The notes under the pieces were generated by a model that did no database searches, was not told the origin of the DNA, and was given only the letters and a program-made list of their open reading frames with translations. A stretch of 64,000 nucleotides of DNA from positions 192,679 through 256,678 of the forward strand of contig CAJNDS010002591.1 in NCBI GenBank assembly GCA_905221605.1, written 5' to 3'. This DNA comes from Symbiodinium natans (taxonomy: Eukaryota; Sar; Dinophyceae; Suessiales; Symbiodiniaceae). Each line of letters begins with the position of its first letter. The stretch's first letter is position 1. This document shows positions 42,601-52,427 of the stretch, one piece after another. Both the position numbers and the translations under genes were made by a program.

Positions 42601-45600
42601 TGCTGTACTGTTGAGGACAGACAGCGAGACAGCGGTGAGCGCCCTCATCAAGAGAGCCAATCTGGGGATTAGGATTGTGACCCAAAGAGCACCTCCGCAG
42701 GGACATGAAGCGGTTGGTGGTGTGGAAAGGGCAGTGAGAACACTCAAGGAGTTGTTCAGCACGGTGAGGTTGGATCTACGAGCGCAGGGCTTTGACTTGA
42801 AAAGAAGTCCTCGAGCGTTTGAGTTTGGTCTGATTTACTGTGCTGCAATGCACAATCACCATGCAGCTGCCTTTGATGGGAAGAAATCACCCCAGGAGTT
42901 GGTACTACAGAGATCCCTCCATGAGTGTGGATCGTCGTTGATAGGTGCTACAGTTCTGGCTGAGCTACCGGATTCGATGAAAACCACGGCGCTCTCCCGG
43001 TTTGTGGAAGCAGCCTATGTGTACCCTGAAGTTGGTGGCTTGACTCATGTTGTGAGTGCCATGGTGGATGGTTGTCCAAAACACTTTCGAGCAAAGTCCA
43101 TCAAGCACATCGTTCCGTTGAAGATTGGGTTGGAGCATTGTCAACATTTGCTCAAGGAGCATGATCCATCGGATACATTGGCTCCCCCGATTCTGAAGGA
43201 GAAAGAGGATGGTGTGCCCGATCGGATTGAAGGTGAAGCGGACAAGGCCTTTGAGGGCCGAGTGTCTGAGGGACCGACCACCGACATGAGCAAAGTTGGA
43301 CCTCCAGCTGCATGGGTGAAGGAACATGGTGGCACAGCGAACTGTCCTGCGTGTGGTCCAAAAAGAGGAAAAGCCAACCACAATGCTGAATGCCGAAAAC
43401 GGTATGATGATTGGTTGAAAGCTCAACGACAACGGTTGGAATCGAAAGAACCAACAGAGGAAACTCCAAAAATGGACCAGAGAAGCTCAAAGGATGCGGG
43501 GGTGATGGAGTCTGGAAGTGAGCCTTCACTCCTGAAACGCCCGAAGATCACCTATGAGAGTCGACCAGATCCCAAGTTGGAGGAGAAGCAAAGCGTCCCA
43601 ACACCTGCGACAGAAGTTGTGGATGTTGACATGGAGGATTTTGAGGATCCAAGTTTGCCTTACCAAGGGATTCCAGATGAGGCAATGGAACCTGGATACT
43701 TCGAAGGAGAAACTCCCGCTGAGGATGAAGCGATCCCAATGGAGGAAGAAAAACCTCAAATGGATGTGGATTCAGTTCCAAATGAGTCCAGTCGAGTTCC
43801 CCGGCGTTTAGAGAGTTTAACTTCAGATGTGAACTCAGTTCCAGATGAGTCCAATCGAGTTCCCCGGCTGATCAATCGTATTTATTTAGACCCAAGACTC
43901 GATGTGCCTCAAGGTCCTATTAAAATGGTAAGCAGTGACGAGAGTCCGAAGTTGGTACATGTGACCAATTCGATTCTGCTCAACAAGAATAGCACTTTCC
44001 CGGAGTCCATGAAGGTGTGTGGATCCCAAGTTTGGCTGGCAAGACCCACGAGTGTTCTGTCTGAGATAGATGGATGTCCATTAGATGTGGATAAAACAGT
44101 GGAAGGCCGGCGAACTGAGCTGCAGAGTATGACTGCTCACAAAGCAGGGAGAGTGGTTGGAGCAGACGAGGCTCAGAAGTTTGCTCGTCAGCATGGGATA
44201 AAGATCATCCCAACCCGATGGGTCATAGGCCCAAAGGTGGTGAATGGCAAGGAAGCTGTGAGAGCTCGGTGTGTGGTGCAAGACATCGCAAAGGGGAGCA
44301 CAGCATCATCTTTAGGACTGAGTGCTACGACTCCTTCTTTAGAAGCGTTACGGACGCTTTTGGCCATTGCTTCGGTAGATGCTATGGATATCGCAACTTT
44401 GGATGTTAGCACTGCATTCTTGCATTCCCCCCTTCCGAAAGGATCGAAGGCGATTATCCAATTGCCCAAGGATGTTTCCGCCTGCAAGGACTATTATGTC
44501 CCGGTGTTTATGATTCTGGATCAAGCCATGAATGGTTTGAGAGTTGCCGCCAAAGCTTGGAACTTGAAGCTGGCGACAGTTGTGAAGAAAGTTGGGTTGA
44601 AGCAATGCCCAACGGAACCTTCCGTCTTCGAGGGCACTGTGAGAGGGAAAAGATTCCTCATGTTGTGCTATGTGGACGATTTGATTCTGTGTGGCACTAG
44701 AGATGCCATTCGGTTGGTGACCGACACCCTGAACGGAGAGTTGAAGATCAAGGAAACGGGTCGAATCACTTCCACTGGTGGAAAGATCACCTTTTTGGGG
44801 CGAGAGATTGAGAGACAAGGGAGTCATCTCAGGATGCGAGTGCCCCCGGCATACTTAGATGCCCTGTTCGAGACAGAGTTCTGTAAGGACCTGAAGGTGG
44901 TTACTGCTCCTCCGGACATCGTGAAAACGGTCGAGAAGGGCAGAGCAAGTGGTTCGGATCCTGAGTTGAGTGACACTGCAGCTGCGAGGTACAGAGCAGT
45001 ACTTGGCCGGATTGCATGGTGGGGTCAGTCGAGACCTGACCTGAGTAGGTGGATGTCCATTCTTTCGCAAGGACAGTCCAAGCCAACAGCATGCTTTGAG
45101 CAAGCATTGCGACAAGTGATTAGGTTCCTAAAGGGACAATACCATGCATGGCAGTACTTTGGCCCTGATGGGAATGTACCGGACAGTGGGCCGGCGCAGC
45201 TGGAAGTGTATGCGGATGCCAGTTGGGCACCCCAAGCGTCGTTAGGACGAAGATCTGTGTCGGGCATAGCCATCTTTTATAGAGGATGCCTGATCAAGGG
45301 AATCTCTCGAGTTCAAGGGTGTGTATCGCTGAGTTCTTGTGAAGCCGAGTTGAGAGCCATCTTGACTGCGGTACAGGAGAGTGAGGGACTTGCGACTTTG
45401 ATCGGTCAGTTGGCCGAGTCAGATGTCACGATCCGATTGCACACTGACAGTTCCTCAGCGAGAGCGGTTTTGCTAAACCGTGGGTTGAGTAGGCGAGTTC
45501 GCCACTTAGACATCGCTGTCTGCTATCTTCAGGAGCGGATACAGGAAGCTCAGACCTTGAAGGTCATTTGGTGCCCGACAGCGGGAATGATCGCTGACGT

Positions 45601-47680
45601 TCTTACAAAGTGCTTGAGTCAAGTGACATTCTGTCAGCACCAGCAAGCTATGGGTATATACCCTGGTGAAGATGTGCAGCAGGTGTGGAGGATCTGTGGA
45701 ATCCGACCAAGGGTTGGAGTTCAGGCATGCCAGTGTGCCGAGGCAACTGGATGCAGTGTGGAGCAAGTTGGATCGTTGAAAAATGTGAAAAAGTGTGGCG
45801 AAGTTTTTGAAAATTTCCACCTTAGAAGTCCCGAAACCCTTCGTGAAGACTCTTCCCCTGAGGTTCAAGAAATGGATTTATGGTCCAACCGCAAAAGCTT
45901 TGGTTCAAGCACCACGGAAGCTAGCCCTAGCCTGGAGCCTGTACCTTTGGTGAAGGACAGGAAAATGGCAGCTGAAGACAGCAGGAAGGGTGAGCAGGGT
46001 GCTGAGATGAAAAGCCCCTTTTGGTGTAAGGTTTGCAAATGGTTGTTCAGATCCGAGCATGCTGCCGGGTTGAGCTGGGATGAAAGTGGCAAGCCCAAGT
46101 GCGAAAAGTGCAAACAGACTGTGACAGTCTCTGGCACGGATGCAAGCCATGCATTCCATCTCCGAGAGGCAGAGAAGGAGCGCCGAGCTGCTGGAAAAAG
46201 GGGTGATAAAGGTGAAAGCCGAGGCTCAGGCCAAGCTGCACCGAAACCCAAGGCCATGCCGAAGGTGATTGAACGGATGGTCGACGTGTTTCCGGAGCTG
46301 GCGGATCCAGAGCCGCCGAAGTGGTTCGGTGATGTGTCATGGAGTATCTGCCGGCGCGGAACTCCAGTGGATGAGCTAGAGCTCAAGGACGTGGTAGGCA
46401 CGCTATCCGACAAGGATATGTTGCGCTATCAAAGCTCATACGAGAAGCTGGTGAAGCCCATCCAGGAGGTGTGTGAGCTACAGGAGAAACCCACGAAGAT
46501 CTTCGGAATCTTGGATGTCCGTGGACAGATTGGTGGCAAGGCCATCATCTGGGAGATGGCAGTGAATGAAGGAGGACTGTACATGGAAGTACCGCCGGGA
46601 ACGTGTGGCCTGGCGATGTTGAGCTTCGTGAGGTACTTGAAGAGAAAAGGGATAGTCCCTGTTTTGCTTCTGGGTGAGCACCAGGACCTCGGAGTCTTGC
46701 GGATGGTGGATCTGTTGTGCATGCTACCCATTTTGGGAGCAGAGAGGATCATGGAGGATGAAGCTGAGAGCTCGTATTATCCCCCATGGGTGTTGCGCTG
46801 GAAGAGAAGTGCAAAGGAAGGATCCTTGGTGTTTAAGGAACTGGTGGAGCGAGTGCGAGTGATTTCGATGTTGTCGTGTGATACACTTCGGATTCACGAG
46901 CCGGAGCTGAGGGAGAGACCAGTCCCCAAGTGGTCGTTTGTGGCCTACAGCCACTACAGATCCGTGATGGAGTCTGTTGCAGGATTCTTGGAGGACCTGG
47001 AGAAAAAGAAAGAGGAGATCACCGACACGCAGAGGGCGGCAAGCTGGAAGAAGGTGGTTGCGAGTGAGACTCGAAGCGGTGTTGTGTGGATCTGCAAGTG
47101 TAAGTGGCACTTGCCGACCGACTATGTGGTGAGGTTCAACTTGACGTTGCCTGCCGACATGTGGCAGCAAGCCTTTGGGATCATGGGTGAGAATGTTGGG
47201 AAACTCGAGAAGGAGGAAAAGGACCTGAAGCGGATCCTCAAGGCTGCAGCGGAACAGCAAGACCGAGAGTTCGAGGAAGCTGAGCGAAAGCGCAAGCGCA
47301 TCGCCGACCTGTCAGCTGCCGAGGAAGAAGCTGCTAAGAGAGCAAAGCTGGAAGGCGAAGCGGTTCGCTCGCCTGTGTCAGTTGTACCATCTGAGTTGGA
47401 TGCAGCAGCTATCGCGCAGATTGCTGAGCGTGTGAAGGCAAGCTTTAGTGTTGCCGATTTGGAGCTGATGTTGGAAGAGAAGAAGAGAAAGGTTGGAGAC
47501 CAGCCAACTGAGAGGCCTGCGGAGACGCCAGCTGAGCCTAGCCGATCTTCGCAGGATGTGATGATGGAAACGAGGACGGCTGAGTTGGCGGAGATGAAGG
47601 AAGCCGCCAAGGAGCGCCGCGCCAAGTTGATGGAGTCAACTGGAGCTGGCGAGAAGAAGGGCGAAGAGGATGAAGAATGA
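39683..47680 (+). CDS. Ty1/copia Gag-Pol polyprotein, 2,665 residues, with C-terminal extension
   Basis: One uninterrupted frame encodes, in order: a gag region with a Gln-rich tract (about 142-187); CCHC knuckle CYVCGGKGHYARDC (526-539); a Lys/Gly-rich linker; aspartic protease with DSGA (697-700); integrase with a His/Cys finger (H869, H874, C881, C884) and catalytic D909, D980, E1015; an acidic linker with a CPAC...HNAEC finger (1221-1237); reverse transcriptase from about 1512 with D1574 and YVDD (1663-1666); and RNase H with ADASWA (D1845) ending near 1980. Integrase before reverse transcriptase identifies Ty1/copia. About 670 further residues have no counterpart in ordinary copia polyproteins of ~1,300-1,500 residues. 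They contain a CKVC...CEKC ribbon (C2115, C2118, C2140, C2143) and a charged coiled-coil-like end (from ~2490). The intact frame and similar LTRs imply recent activity. Confidence 0.95.
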   Translation: MLNTSPRHTSGAHVRSPRGGRERGSSVPIMDAETRRRVDPFPGLGNPNPLWVQGLAQGSQPVYGPVPRGRTPARSPHGVATGAPQQTMGGPSFPPGLPQQAVGSPSLPPGLSTGPPQPVVTPSQTSPDVQGLTRQVRELESMMQQLVVQQQQFMQTMTSSMVQQQQQHQQWMIQQHQQQQPQQQQQVNPPLPQDGVPENMPSSSSGCQGASPVGTPAKGTQLFRMASPSPPLRPPPLEQERERDVFARSDKWLPSLPTIDFSSWKDRISEALGFLTWMEKLTSWVGLGSEVFPNELMHAVKTQEESRLKQDRLTVEQQKRSTRLMHILRQTFANHEKSSLILQTYVESESTYQQSGFVALRLLAKEFCLKSRAECLFFRSQLVNQTVKAPSIPEIIRKIEHELNKYTKLLNSLDPDVHAGGLQIQEADSVMVLLRSLPDRCRSHCLLHGDSESFEDLKRVALKFEVQQRVWSEAPGTKLQPFRDPNEGKGNEGKPKGKGKEQKGKRESSKGAGKRASSQNKKDVECYVCGGKGHYARDCWYKEGDSGKKPNSPNAKAKAKAKGDPKKKPEKGKPKGKGKGKGKTVAEVSQEGESSDYQLTGGEWNEPESEARVESVLQPLEGLLDEVRKEWIPRSTDEIDWSWEVETRVRIAELEHRISTDLSQMLPSKSVRSLMKPPMNQVKSMEKDDASKWWLIDSGASVTVIAKRYLDEFQILDRKALGPNERYSAANDTPVNVFERVRIRALLPMYEGKQYLGLTSVCVTGVVADVAHNILSTEQMVNTGWEVKFTRREISLRHEKKGVMGYGVSWAGCPWIYLQGDAGKRKKVTFGRTEVRPMDVDDGQRPMEVDQMQSVQSMTKKKQEEMELHRMRGHIPFSSECPHCRMTRGTTQHRRTKDAQDRPVALQADFCFINLVTGTFAKDQPTAPNMKVLVMTEMSTRMIGCLLVGTNADNTSSWIRYWMNAFGLDIAGSAVLLRTDSETAVSALIKRANLGIRIVTQRAPPQGHEAVGGVERAVRTLKELFSTVRLDLRAQGFDLKRSPRAFEFGLIYCAAMHNHHAAAFDGKKSPQELVLQRSLHECGSSLIGATVLAELPDSMKTTALSRFVEAAYVYPEVGGLTHVVSAMVDGCPKHFRAKSIKHIVPLKIGLEHCQHLLKEHDPSDTLAPPILKEKEDGVPDRIEGEADKAFEGRVSEGPTTDMSKVGPPAAWVKEHGGTANCPACGPKRGKANHNAECRKRYDDWLKAQRQRLESKEPTEETPKMDQRSSKDAGVMESGSEPSLLKRPKITYESRPDPKLEEKQSVPTPATEVVDVDMEDFEDPSLPYQGIPDEAMEPGYFEGETPAEDEAIPMEEEKPQMDVDSVPNESSRVPRRLESLTSDVNSVPDESNRVPRLINRIYLDPRLDVPQGPIKMVSSDESPKLVHVTNSILLNKNSTFPESMKVCGSQVWLARPTSVLSEIDGCPLDVDKTVEGRRTELQSMTAHKAGRVVGADEAQKFARQHGIKIIPTRWVIGPKVVNGKEAVRARCVVQDIAKGSTASSLGLSATTPSLEALRTLLAIASVDAMDIATLDVSTAFLHSPLPKGSKAIIQLPKDVSACKDYYVPVFMILDQAMNGLRVAAKAWNLKLATVVKKVGLKQCPTEPSVFEGTVRGKRFLMLCYVDDLILCGTRDAIRLVTDTLNGELKIKETGRITSTGGKITFLGREIERQGSHLRMRVPPAYLDALFETEFCKDLKVVTAPPDIVKTVEKGRASGSDPELSDTAAARYRAVLGRIAWWGQSRPDLSRWMSILSQGQSKPTACFEQALRQVIRFLKGQYHAWQYFGPDGNVPDSGPAQLEVYADASWAPQASLGRRSVSGIAIFYRGCLIKGISRVQGCVSLSSCEAELRAILTAVQESEGLATLIGQLAESDVTIRLHTDSSSARAVLLNRGLSRRVRHLDIAVCYLQERIQEAQTLKVIWCPTAGMIADVLTKCLSQVTFCQHQQAMGIYPGEDVQQVWRICGIRPRVGVQACQCAEATGCSVEQVGSLKNVKKCGEVFENFHLRSPETLREDSSPEVQEMDLWSNRKSFGSSTTEASPSLEPVPLVKDRKMAAEDSRKGEQGAEMKSPFWCKVCKWLFRSEHAAGLSWDESGKPKCEKCKQTVTVSGTDASHAFHLREAEKERRAAGKRGDKGESRGSGQAAPKPKAMPKVIERMVDVFPELADPEPPKWFGDVSWSICRRGTPVDELELKDVVGTLSDKDMLRYQSSYEKLVKPIQEVCELQEKPTKIFGILDVRGQIGGKAIIWEMAVNEGGLYMEVPPGTCGLAMLSFVRYLKRKGIVPVLLLGEHQDLGVLRMVDLLCMLPILGAERIMEDEAESSYYPPWVLRWKRSAKEGSLVFKELVERVRVISMLSCDTLRIHEPELRERPVPKWSFVAYSHYRSVMESVAGFLEDLEKKKEEITDTQRAASWKKVVASETRSGVVWICKCKWHLPTDYVVRFNLTLPADMWQQAFGIMGENVGKLEKEEKDLKRILKAAAEQQDREFEEAERKRKRIADLSAAEEEAAKRAKLEGEAVRSPVSVVPSELDAAAIAQIAERVKASFSVADLELMLEEKKRKVGDQPTERPAETPAEPSRSSQDVMMETRTAELAEMKEAAKERRAKLMESTGAGEKKGEEDEE

Positions 47681-48419
47681 ACTGAGATGCTAAGTGATCT
47701 CAGTGGTTGGGTGGGTGAGTGAAACCCGCAGCCATTTTTTTTGGAAGCCATGGCCGCGTTGCCGCCATGGAGCGCCCGCGATTTTTCTGGTTAGTGTGAG
47801 CCCTTGTTTCAGTGCATGAGAAGTTTGCAAAGAGGAGGCAAAATGATGATGAAACTCAACGAGGGACTCTATAGCCCCTTCTGCAAGGCGTCTGATTGCC
47901 ACCTCTGAAGACGTTTTTGGCTGATGGTACGCTGGAAGAAGCGAAACTATGAAGCCAATCTTTTCCTGAAGGATCAGCTAGCCGATGCTAGTTGGTGAGT
48001 TTGGTGACCTGGAAGATGCGAGACTGAGGAGGAGTACCACGACAAGGTCGAGTGCTGAGTGGGAAACATCTGAAGCTTGCATTAATTCGTTTTCACGTGT
48101 TTGTCACCACGAACTCTTGGATTCGTTCCAAGACAACCCTGCCCCAGTGCAGGTGGATGCAAGTTTAATTCGTTTTTCACGTGTTTGGACAACGAACTCT
48201 TGGGTTACCAGTGATGTGGACCCAGGACAACCTGCCTGATGGTGGGATCTTGCATGAGTTTTAAGTTTGATGTCAGAGATCGACTGGTGTGTTGTTTGTT
48301 TCGTTTGGTGGCGAGTACGCACCAAGGGAATGTGGCCAGGGCATCCCCTTAGTGTTGAAGTGCCGAGCTGGGCTTGGACTTCAGATCTTTGACATGAACC
48401 CTCAGCAAAATGCGGGGGG
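47681..48419 (+). other. Copia 3' untranslated region and polypurine tract
   Basis: No gene. A ~45-bp imperfect direct repeat (ATTCGTTTTTCACGTGTTTG and CGAACTCTTGG) occurs at about 48080 and 48163. GCGGGGGG at 48412-48419, right before the 3' LTR, is the likely polypurine tract priming plus-strand synthesis. Confidence 0.65.
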
Positions 48420-48793
48420 TGGAAGATTGTGGCTGATCAGTGATGTTTTTGTCATGTTTTGGATCAGCTTGTATAGGTTTGTTTTGCTTCGGAGTGATTG
48501 GGAATCCGTGTGATCCCATCCTCGATGGTTTATGCCTCGTTGATTTCCAAGGAAATCATACGAGTGTGTTTTTGCCCAATACGCTATTTAAAGTGAGTGT
48601 GCAGTGTGTAGGAACTTCGTTCTGAAGCTGAGTTTAAGCTCACAAGAGAGAATTCGTTTAGTTTGTGCACTTCGTGACTTTTGGCTCAAGTGGCTCTGAC
48701 TGTGAAAAAGAGAGAGCTGTCCGCACTTGTGTGAGAGGTCAGGGTTCGTGCTTTCAAGGGAAAAGGTACCAGAGGGACCTTCGGTTTTTCACG
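48420..48793 (+). mobile_element. 3' LTR of Ty1/copia element
   Basis: Same ends and sequence as the 5' LTR apart from the few differences noted there. It carries the exact 12-mer TTTTGGCTCAAG at 48679-48690. It is followed by ATTACTTCCTT, unrelated to the 5' flank (GGGTG). Confidence 0.9.
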
Positions 48794-49959
48794 ATTACTT
48801 CCTTGCCATTTGGCAGGTTCTGACGGCTTGTTGCATCTTTTCGGACACTAACAAGGAAGTTTCGTTTGCAGCTTTTATAGAGATGCCCGAGGCGGTCGAC
48901 ATTAGAAGCGGTGCATGATTGATGCTTTTCGAACTGCAAACCACAGACCTTTAATGGATGTCTGACTCTTTTCTTCGATCACCAGCCTGAATTAACATTG
49001 GCAAGAGCTTCGAACGTTAAGTAGATATGGGCGCCCGACCTGCTGTAATTAGGGAGCCAATCTAAGCACCCAACTAGCAGCGCCTCAACAGTTTCCAAAA
49101 CTGCCAGTGTGAACAAAACTCAAAACCAGTCTTGCTCCACCCAGTTCTGTCAAAGTGAAGAAACCTCTCACTCGCCGTTTCTGAGGCTTGCCACCTTTGC
49201 TGAGACTCTACCTGCTGGGGTGAAGGGCGTTATTGCGCACATGTACTGCCATGGCAACGCCAAGAAGTCTGAGTTCTTGGCTTTTGCAACTAAAATATCT
49301 TTCCACTTTCTCCATCCAAACTGGAATAAGACGCTGTGCATCATCCACGGACAATGTGGCATTTAGTCAAAGCATGTTGGAGTACCCATTCCAACGGGTT
49401 TTTCTTTTCCGTTAGCGTGGCAGACCAAAAATCAGAAAGGCGTGCTGATGCCCTTCTTCTAGTCTCGTTCAAGACTCTATTTAGATACGCAATTTCAACC
49501 CGCAAGTTGTGTTGGCTGTTTGCTTGGGGTTGCTTCATTGGCTGGCCACCATGGAGTGCCCTGGGCTGGTCTTGCATCACTGTTCTTCTGGCTGACCGGG
49601 GCGCGTGCTGGTCGTCCTTCTGCGAAAGGAAAAGTGAGGGTTTGACTGCTGTGGTGTCTTTCCCATCTGAATCGGTAGCTGCTGCTTTACGCAGGCTCTC
49701 TCTGGAAAATGTTAAAAGCCCTGCTAATGTTTCTGCTTGGCTACGTGGTCAAACTGGGCTCAGTTGTGCACTATGACCCTGGCCGGGCTCCATAGCCACA
49801 AGTTGTGTTGGCTGTTGCTCGGGGCTGCCCGCGCGTGCTAACCTTTCCCTCTGGGATATTGGGCCATTTTGTACCTTCCCTCTTCGCCTGTGTCGGTCGG
49901 TAATTCTGCTGTCGATCTTCGAAAGAGCTTGCCGGCTGATCTTCTTTGCACCTGTCGCT
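48794..49959. other. Interval without recognised gene
   Basis: Non-repetitive sequence with only short frames. Two passages containing AAGTTGTGTTGGCTGTT (near 49503 and 49801) form a loose duplication including GGCTGACCGG-like words. No coding family was recognised. Confidence 0.45.
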
Positions 49960-50365
49960 GCATGATGGTGGTTTTGATGATCTGGCATACCCTCGCATTT
50001 TGCGACCCCCGTATGCTTTGCGCTGCTCGATCACACCTGGACTTCTGCGACAACTTCGACTGCTGCGCGCGGGACACGTAGACTTTTGGTGCTCTGTTCT
50101 TCGGATTGTTGCTGGTTGGTGGTTGTGTTTTGTGTTTGTTTTGGTGTGTGTTTGCTTTGGTTTTCGCACCTGCTCCGTTTCACCTCTCGCATTAAGATTC
50201 CTAAGAACGGCCTACTGCGCTGCTAATGTAGTAAAGAGGCAATGGTCCAAAAAAAAGCCACATTGTGCTTGGCTCCGTGACATATGGCACTGAGAGGAGC
50301 CCTTCTGAACAACAACACGTGACGTGACATCCAGCCACTTCCAGATTGACTCTTACAGAAGAATT
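49960..50365. repeat. Dispersed repeat, copy 2
   Basis: Shares blocks with 6440-6915: GATGGTGGTTTTGA...CTGGCATAC...TCGCATTTTGCG, a TTGTTGCTGGTTGG tract, AAGAACGGCCTACTGCGCTG followed by CTAATGTAGTAAAGAGGC, and TTGACTCTTACAGAAG. Confidence 0.6.
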
Positions 50366-50394
50366 GATTGAACCGACTAAGATGGCAGTTTCTG

Positions 50395-50480
50395 GCTGCA
50401 TTTTGTGGCTACATGTGGCTACAGTTTGTGGCTGCAGTTTGAGGCCTCAGTTTATGGCTACAGTTTGTGGCTGCGCCGGT
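50395..50480. repeat. Short GGCTACAGTTTGTGGCTGCAG-like tandem repeat
   Basis: Five to six copies of (T)GTGGCTACAGTT variants about 12-24 bp long. No gene. Confidence 0.7.
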
Positions 50481-50679
50481 CGTCGCCTCGTCATCGTTGC
50501 TCCCCTCACATCGTGTTCTTGCCGCTCTCCAGCCACACTCTTTTCTTTCATTTCTCGTTGTTTCTGCAATTTCGCGCGGCTTCTGCTTGTTTTGTCCGCT
50601 CTGCTCATGTGCACATGATTCAATCACCCATGGTGCTGCACATTGAGTTGCGAATGTTTGGTTTTTTGTGGCCGTGAGT

Positions 50680-51125
50680 TGTCAGAGGCTTATTTATTTT
50701 ACTCGCAACGAGGAGCTGTAAAAGCATGGCTCTTGCATGTTCCACAGGAAATCCAAAATCTCGGCCTGTTTTCGGTGCCCAGAATTGAGCTGCTTTTGGA
50801 ACCATTTGAGTTCAATAATAATTGAAATCAACTCACAGAGAAACAAGATTTGACACTGTTTGCATCGAGTCGAGCGCACATTGCAGGGACTGGACGCTGG
50901 TTCTCCTTCCGTTTTGGAGGTAAGTCTGGCCAACAGGTGGCCTTGGTGGCCACTCTGCTTGCCCGTGGCAATGAGGGCAGCACTTTCACTCCTTTTCCGT
51001 CAAGTGGAGTGGTTCTTCCCTTCCGATTGGAGGTCAGTTCGGCAGTTCTTGGCTTGCTAAACTTGTCTTTAGCTGGCATCCAAGACAAGCAGTCTTGCAT
51101 TGTTCGCGTGCAATCTTTCTCGCGC
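50680..51125 (+). repeat. Interrupted fragments of the ~2.0-kb satellite
   Basis: 50680-50868 matches the AGAGGCTTATTTGTTTTACT-to-CTCACAGACAAACAAGATTT part of the unit, with an internal deletion. 51050-51125 matches the TTAGCTGGCATTCAAGACAA segment. Between them, 50870-51050 is foreign to the unit, so the fragment was interrupted. Confidence 0.8.
50870..51050 (+). other. Coding-like insert inside satellite fragment
   Basis: One plus-strand frame reads AHIAGTGRWFSFRFGGKSGQ, then QVALVATLLARGNEGSTF, with balanced composition, but it has no start, stop or family. A captured exon fragment is possible. Function unknown. Confidence 0.2.
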
Positions 51126-52005
51126 AGTGGATCTCTTCAACAAAGAAATTGGCACTTCGATTCTTGTTGGTGCTCTTTGGCTCTTCTTGTCCCTAATCAA
51201 TGTCAGTCCGGATCAAGCTGGTCTCATTCTGGAGGTTTGCCGCACTGTCAGAGACTTGTTTGGGGAATTTTCGCAAATGGTTGACGCCCATTATTGACCA
51301 AGCAAAGGCTTGGACAACAAAAGGTTGCTGGGTTTCATCGGCCTTGTTTTGTCCGTTTGTTAAAGTGTTTGTGTTGCTTGGATATTTTGTAATTTGGACA
51401 AGTTGACGGCTTCCAAACAAGGTGAAGAAGGCCCTTTTTGAGCATCTAGGAGCTGAAAGACACGATCGTGAATTCCGCAGGAGCCAGCCGAATCGCCGTT
51501 GGCAGTGTCTGTCACAGACAATGCAAAAACGTACAGAAGCTGGACTCTGAAGAGCCATTGCCATGTTTGTACAATGGAGCCTTGAAGGACCTTCTTTTGC
51601 TCAGAAAACTGGCGCACAGCAACGTCCGACACAAGCCAGCCCACCAGAGTTCACTCGAAGGTTCAAGCTCAGATCTTTGATGGGCGACAATAAGTGGAAG
51701 AAATCAAAGGTTGGGGCACTCAAAAGTTGATGGGTTCTTTGCAACTTTTCAGAGGTCGGCAAGCGTCCATCAACACCACAGCTGAGGCAATGGAGACACA
51801 AATTCATGAGCGAGCGCACCTTTCAGTTTTTGCATTGGTTTGCCTTTACAGATGATTTTCAAGTCTTTGCGGCCCTGAAACGAAATCTGCGGAGGAGGTT
51901 CCTGCTGTTTTGGTGCGATCGATCCCGAAGAAGAAGAGCTTATTTTTGACAACAAAGGAATCAGAGTCTTGAACTAGCAAGCAGAAAGCAGAAGCTGCAA
52001 GAAGT
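51126..52005. other. Interval with weak coding hints only
   Basis: A plus-strand frame at 51100-51297 contains a hydrophobic segment (GTSILVGALWLFLSLINV) that could be a membrane helix, but it starts within satellite-derived sequence and stops after 65 residues. Nothing else recognised. Confidence 0.3.
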
Positions 52006-52260
52006 TTGCCAGAGTTGCCGTACAAAAAGAGCCGTGCGTTTTTGACGTGGTTGTTTGGCAGTGTTGGTCTTGTGTTGCCTTGTGTTTCCGTAGGGTGGCT
52101 TGTCAGCTTGATGGGTGGGTTTGCTAGGCCAGAGGACAGCTTCTTCAAGGATGGTGGCCTGGAATTGCTGCCTTGGAGCGGCGTGTTGGTGGCCGCATTT
52201 CCACTTGCGGACTGTGGGTGCCGATTTGTGAGGCTGCGTACGCCTCCTTTGAAGACGTGA
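52006..52260 (+). CDS. Hypothetical 84-residue hydrophobic ORF
   Basis: Not recognised. Reads MPELPYKKSRAFLTWLFGSV followed by GLVLPCVSVGWLVSLMGGFA, giving one predicted membrane segment at about residues 12-38. Small, isolated and among repeats, so it may well be spurious. Confidence 0.2.
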   Translation: MPELPYKKSRAFLTWLFGSVGLVLPCVSVGWLVSLMGGFARPEDSFFKDGGLELLPWSGVLVAAFPLADCGCRFVRLRTPPLKT

Positions 52261-52261
52261 C

Positions 52262-52423
52262 GCCTTGAGCGGCGGTCCGCTCTTGCTGCGAGGCCCCTTA
52301 AAAAAGGTCGCGGCGCCTCGAGCGGCCGCGGCTGACGCCGCGCCGCCCTGCGGGCGGTGCGGCGTTTTGAGCGGTTAAAGTTAACCGCGCGCGACACCGC
52401 GCCCGACACCGCGCCCGGCTTCG
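52262..52423. repeat. Compact GC-rich hairpin cluster
   Basis: A ~160-bp island very rich in GCGGC words. It contains at least two palindromes: CGCCGCCC-TGC-GGGCGGTG and CGGTTAA-A-GTTAACCG, plus the direct repeat GACACCGCGCCC. It sharply contrasts with the AT-rich satellite that follows at 52428. Confidence 0.7.
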
Positions 52424-52427
52424 ACTT

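Noticed and set aside
40140-47751. Numerous antisense and out-of-frame ORFs across the copia polyprotein
   Set aside because: Shadows of the 2,665-residue frame.
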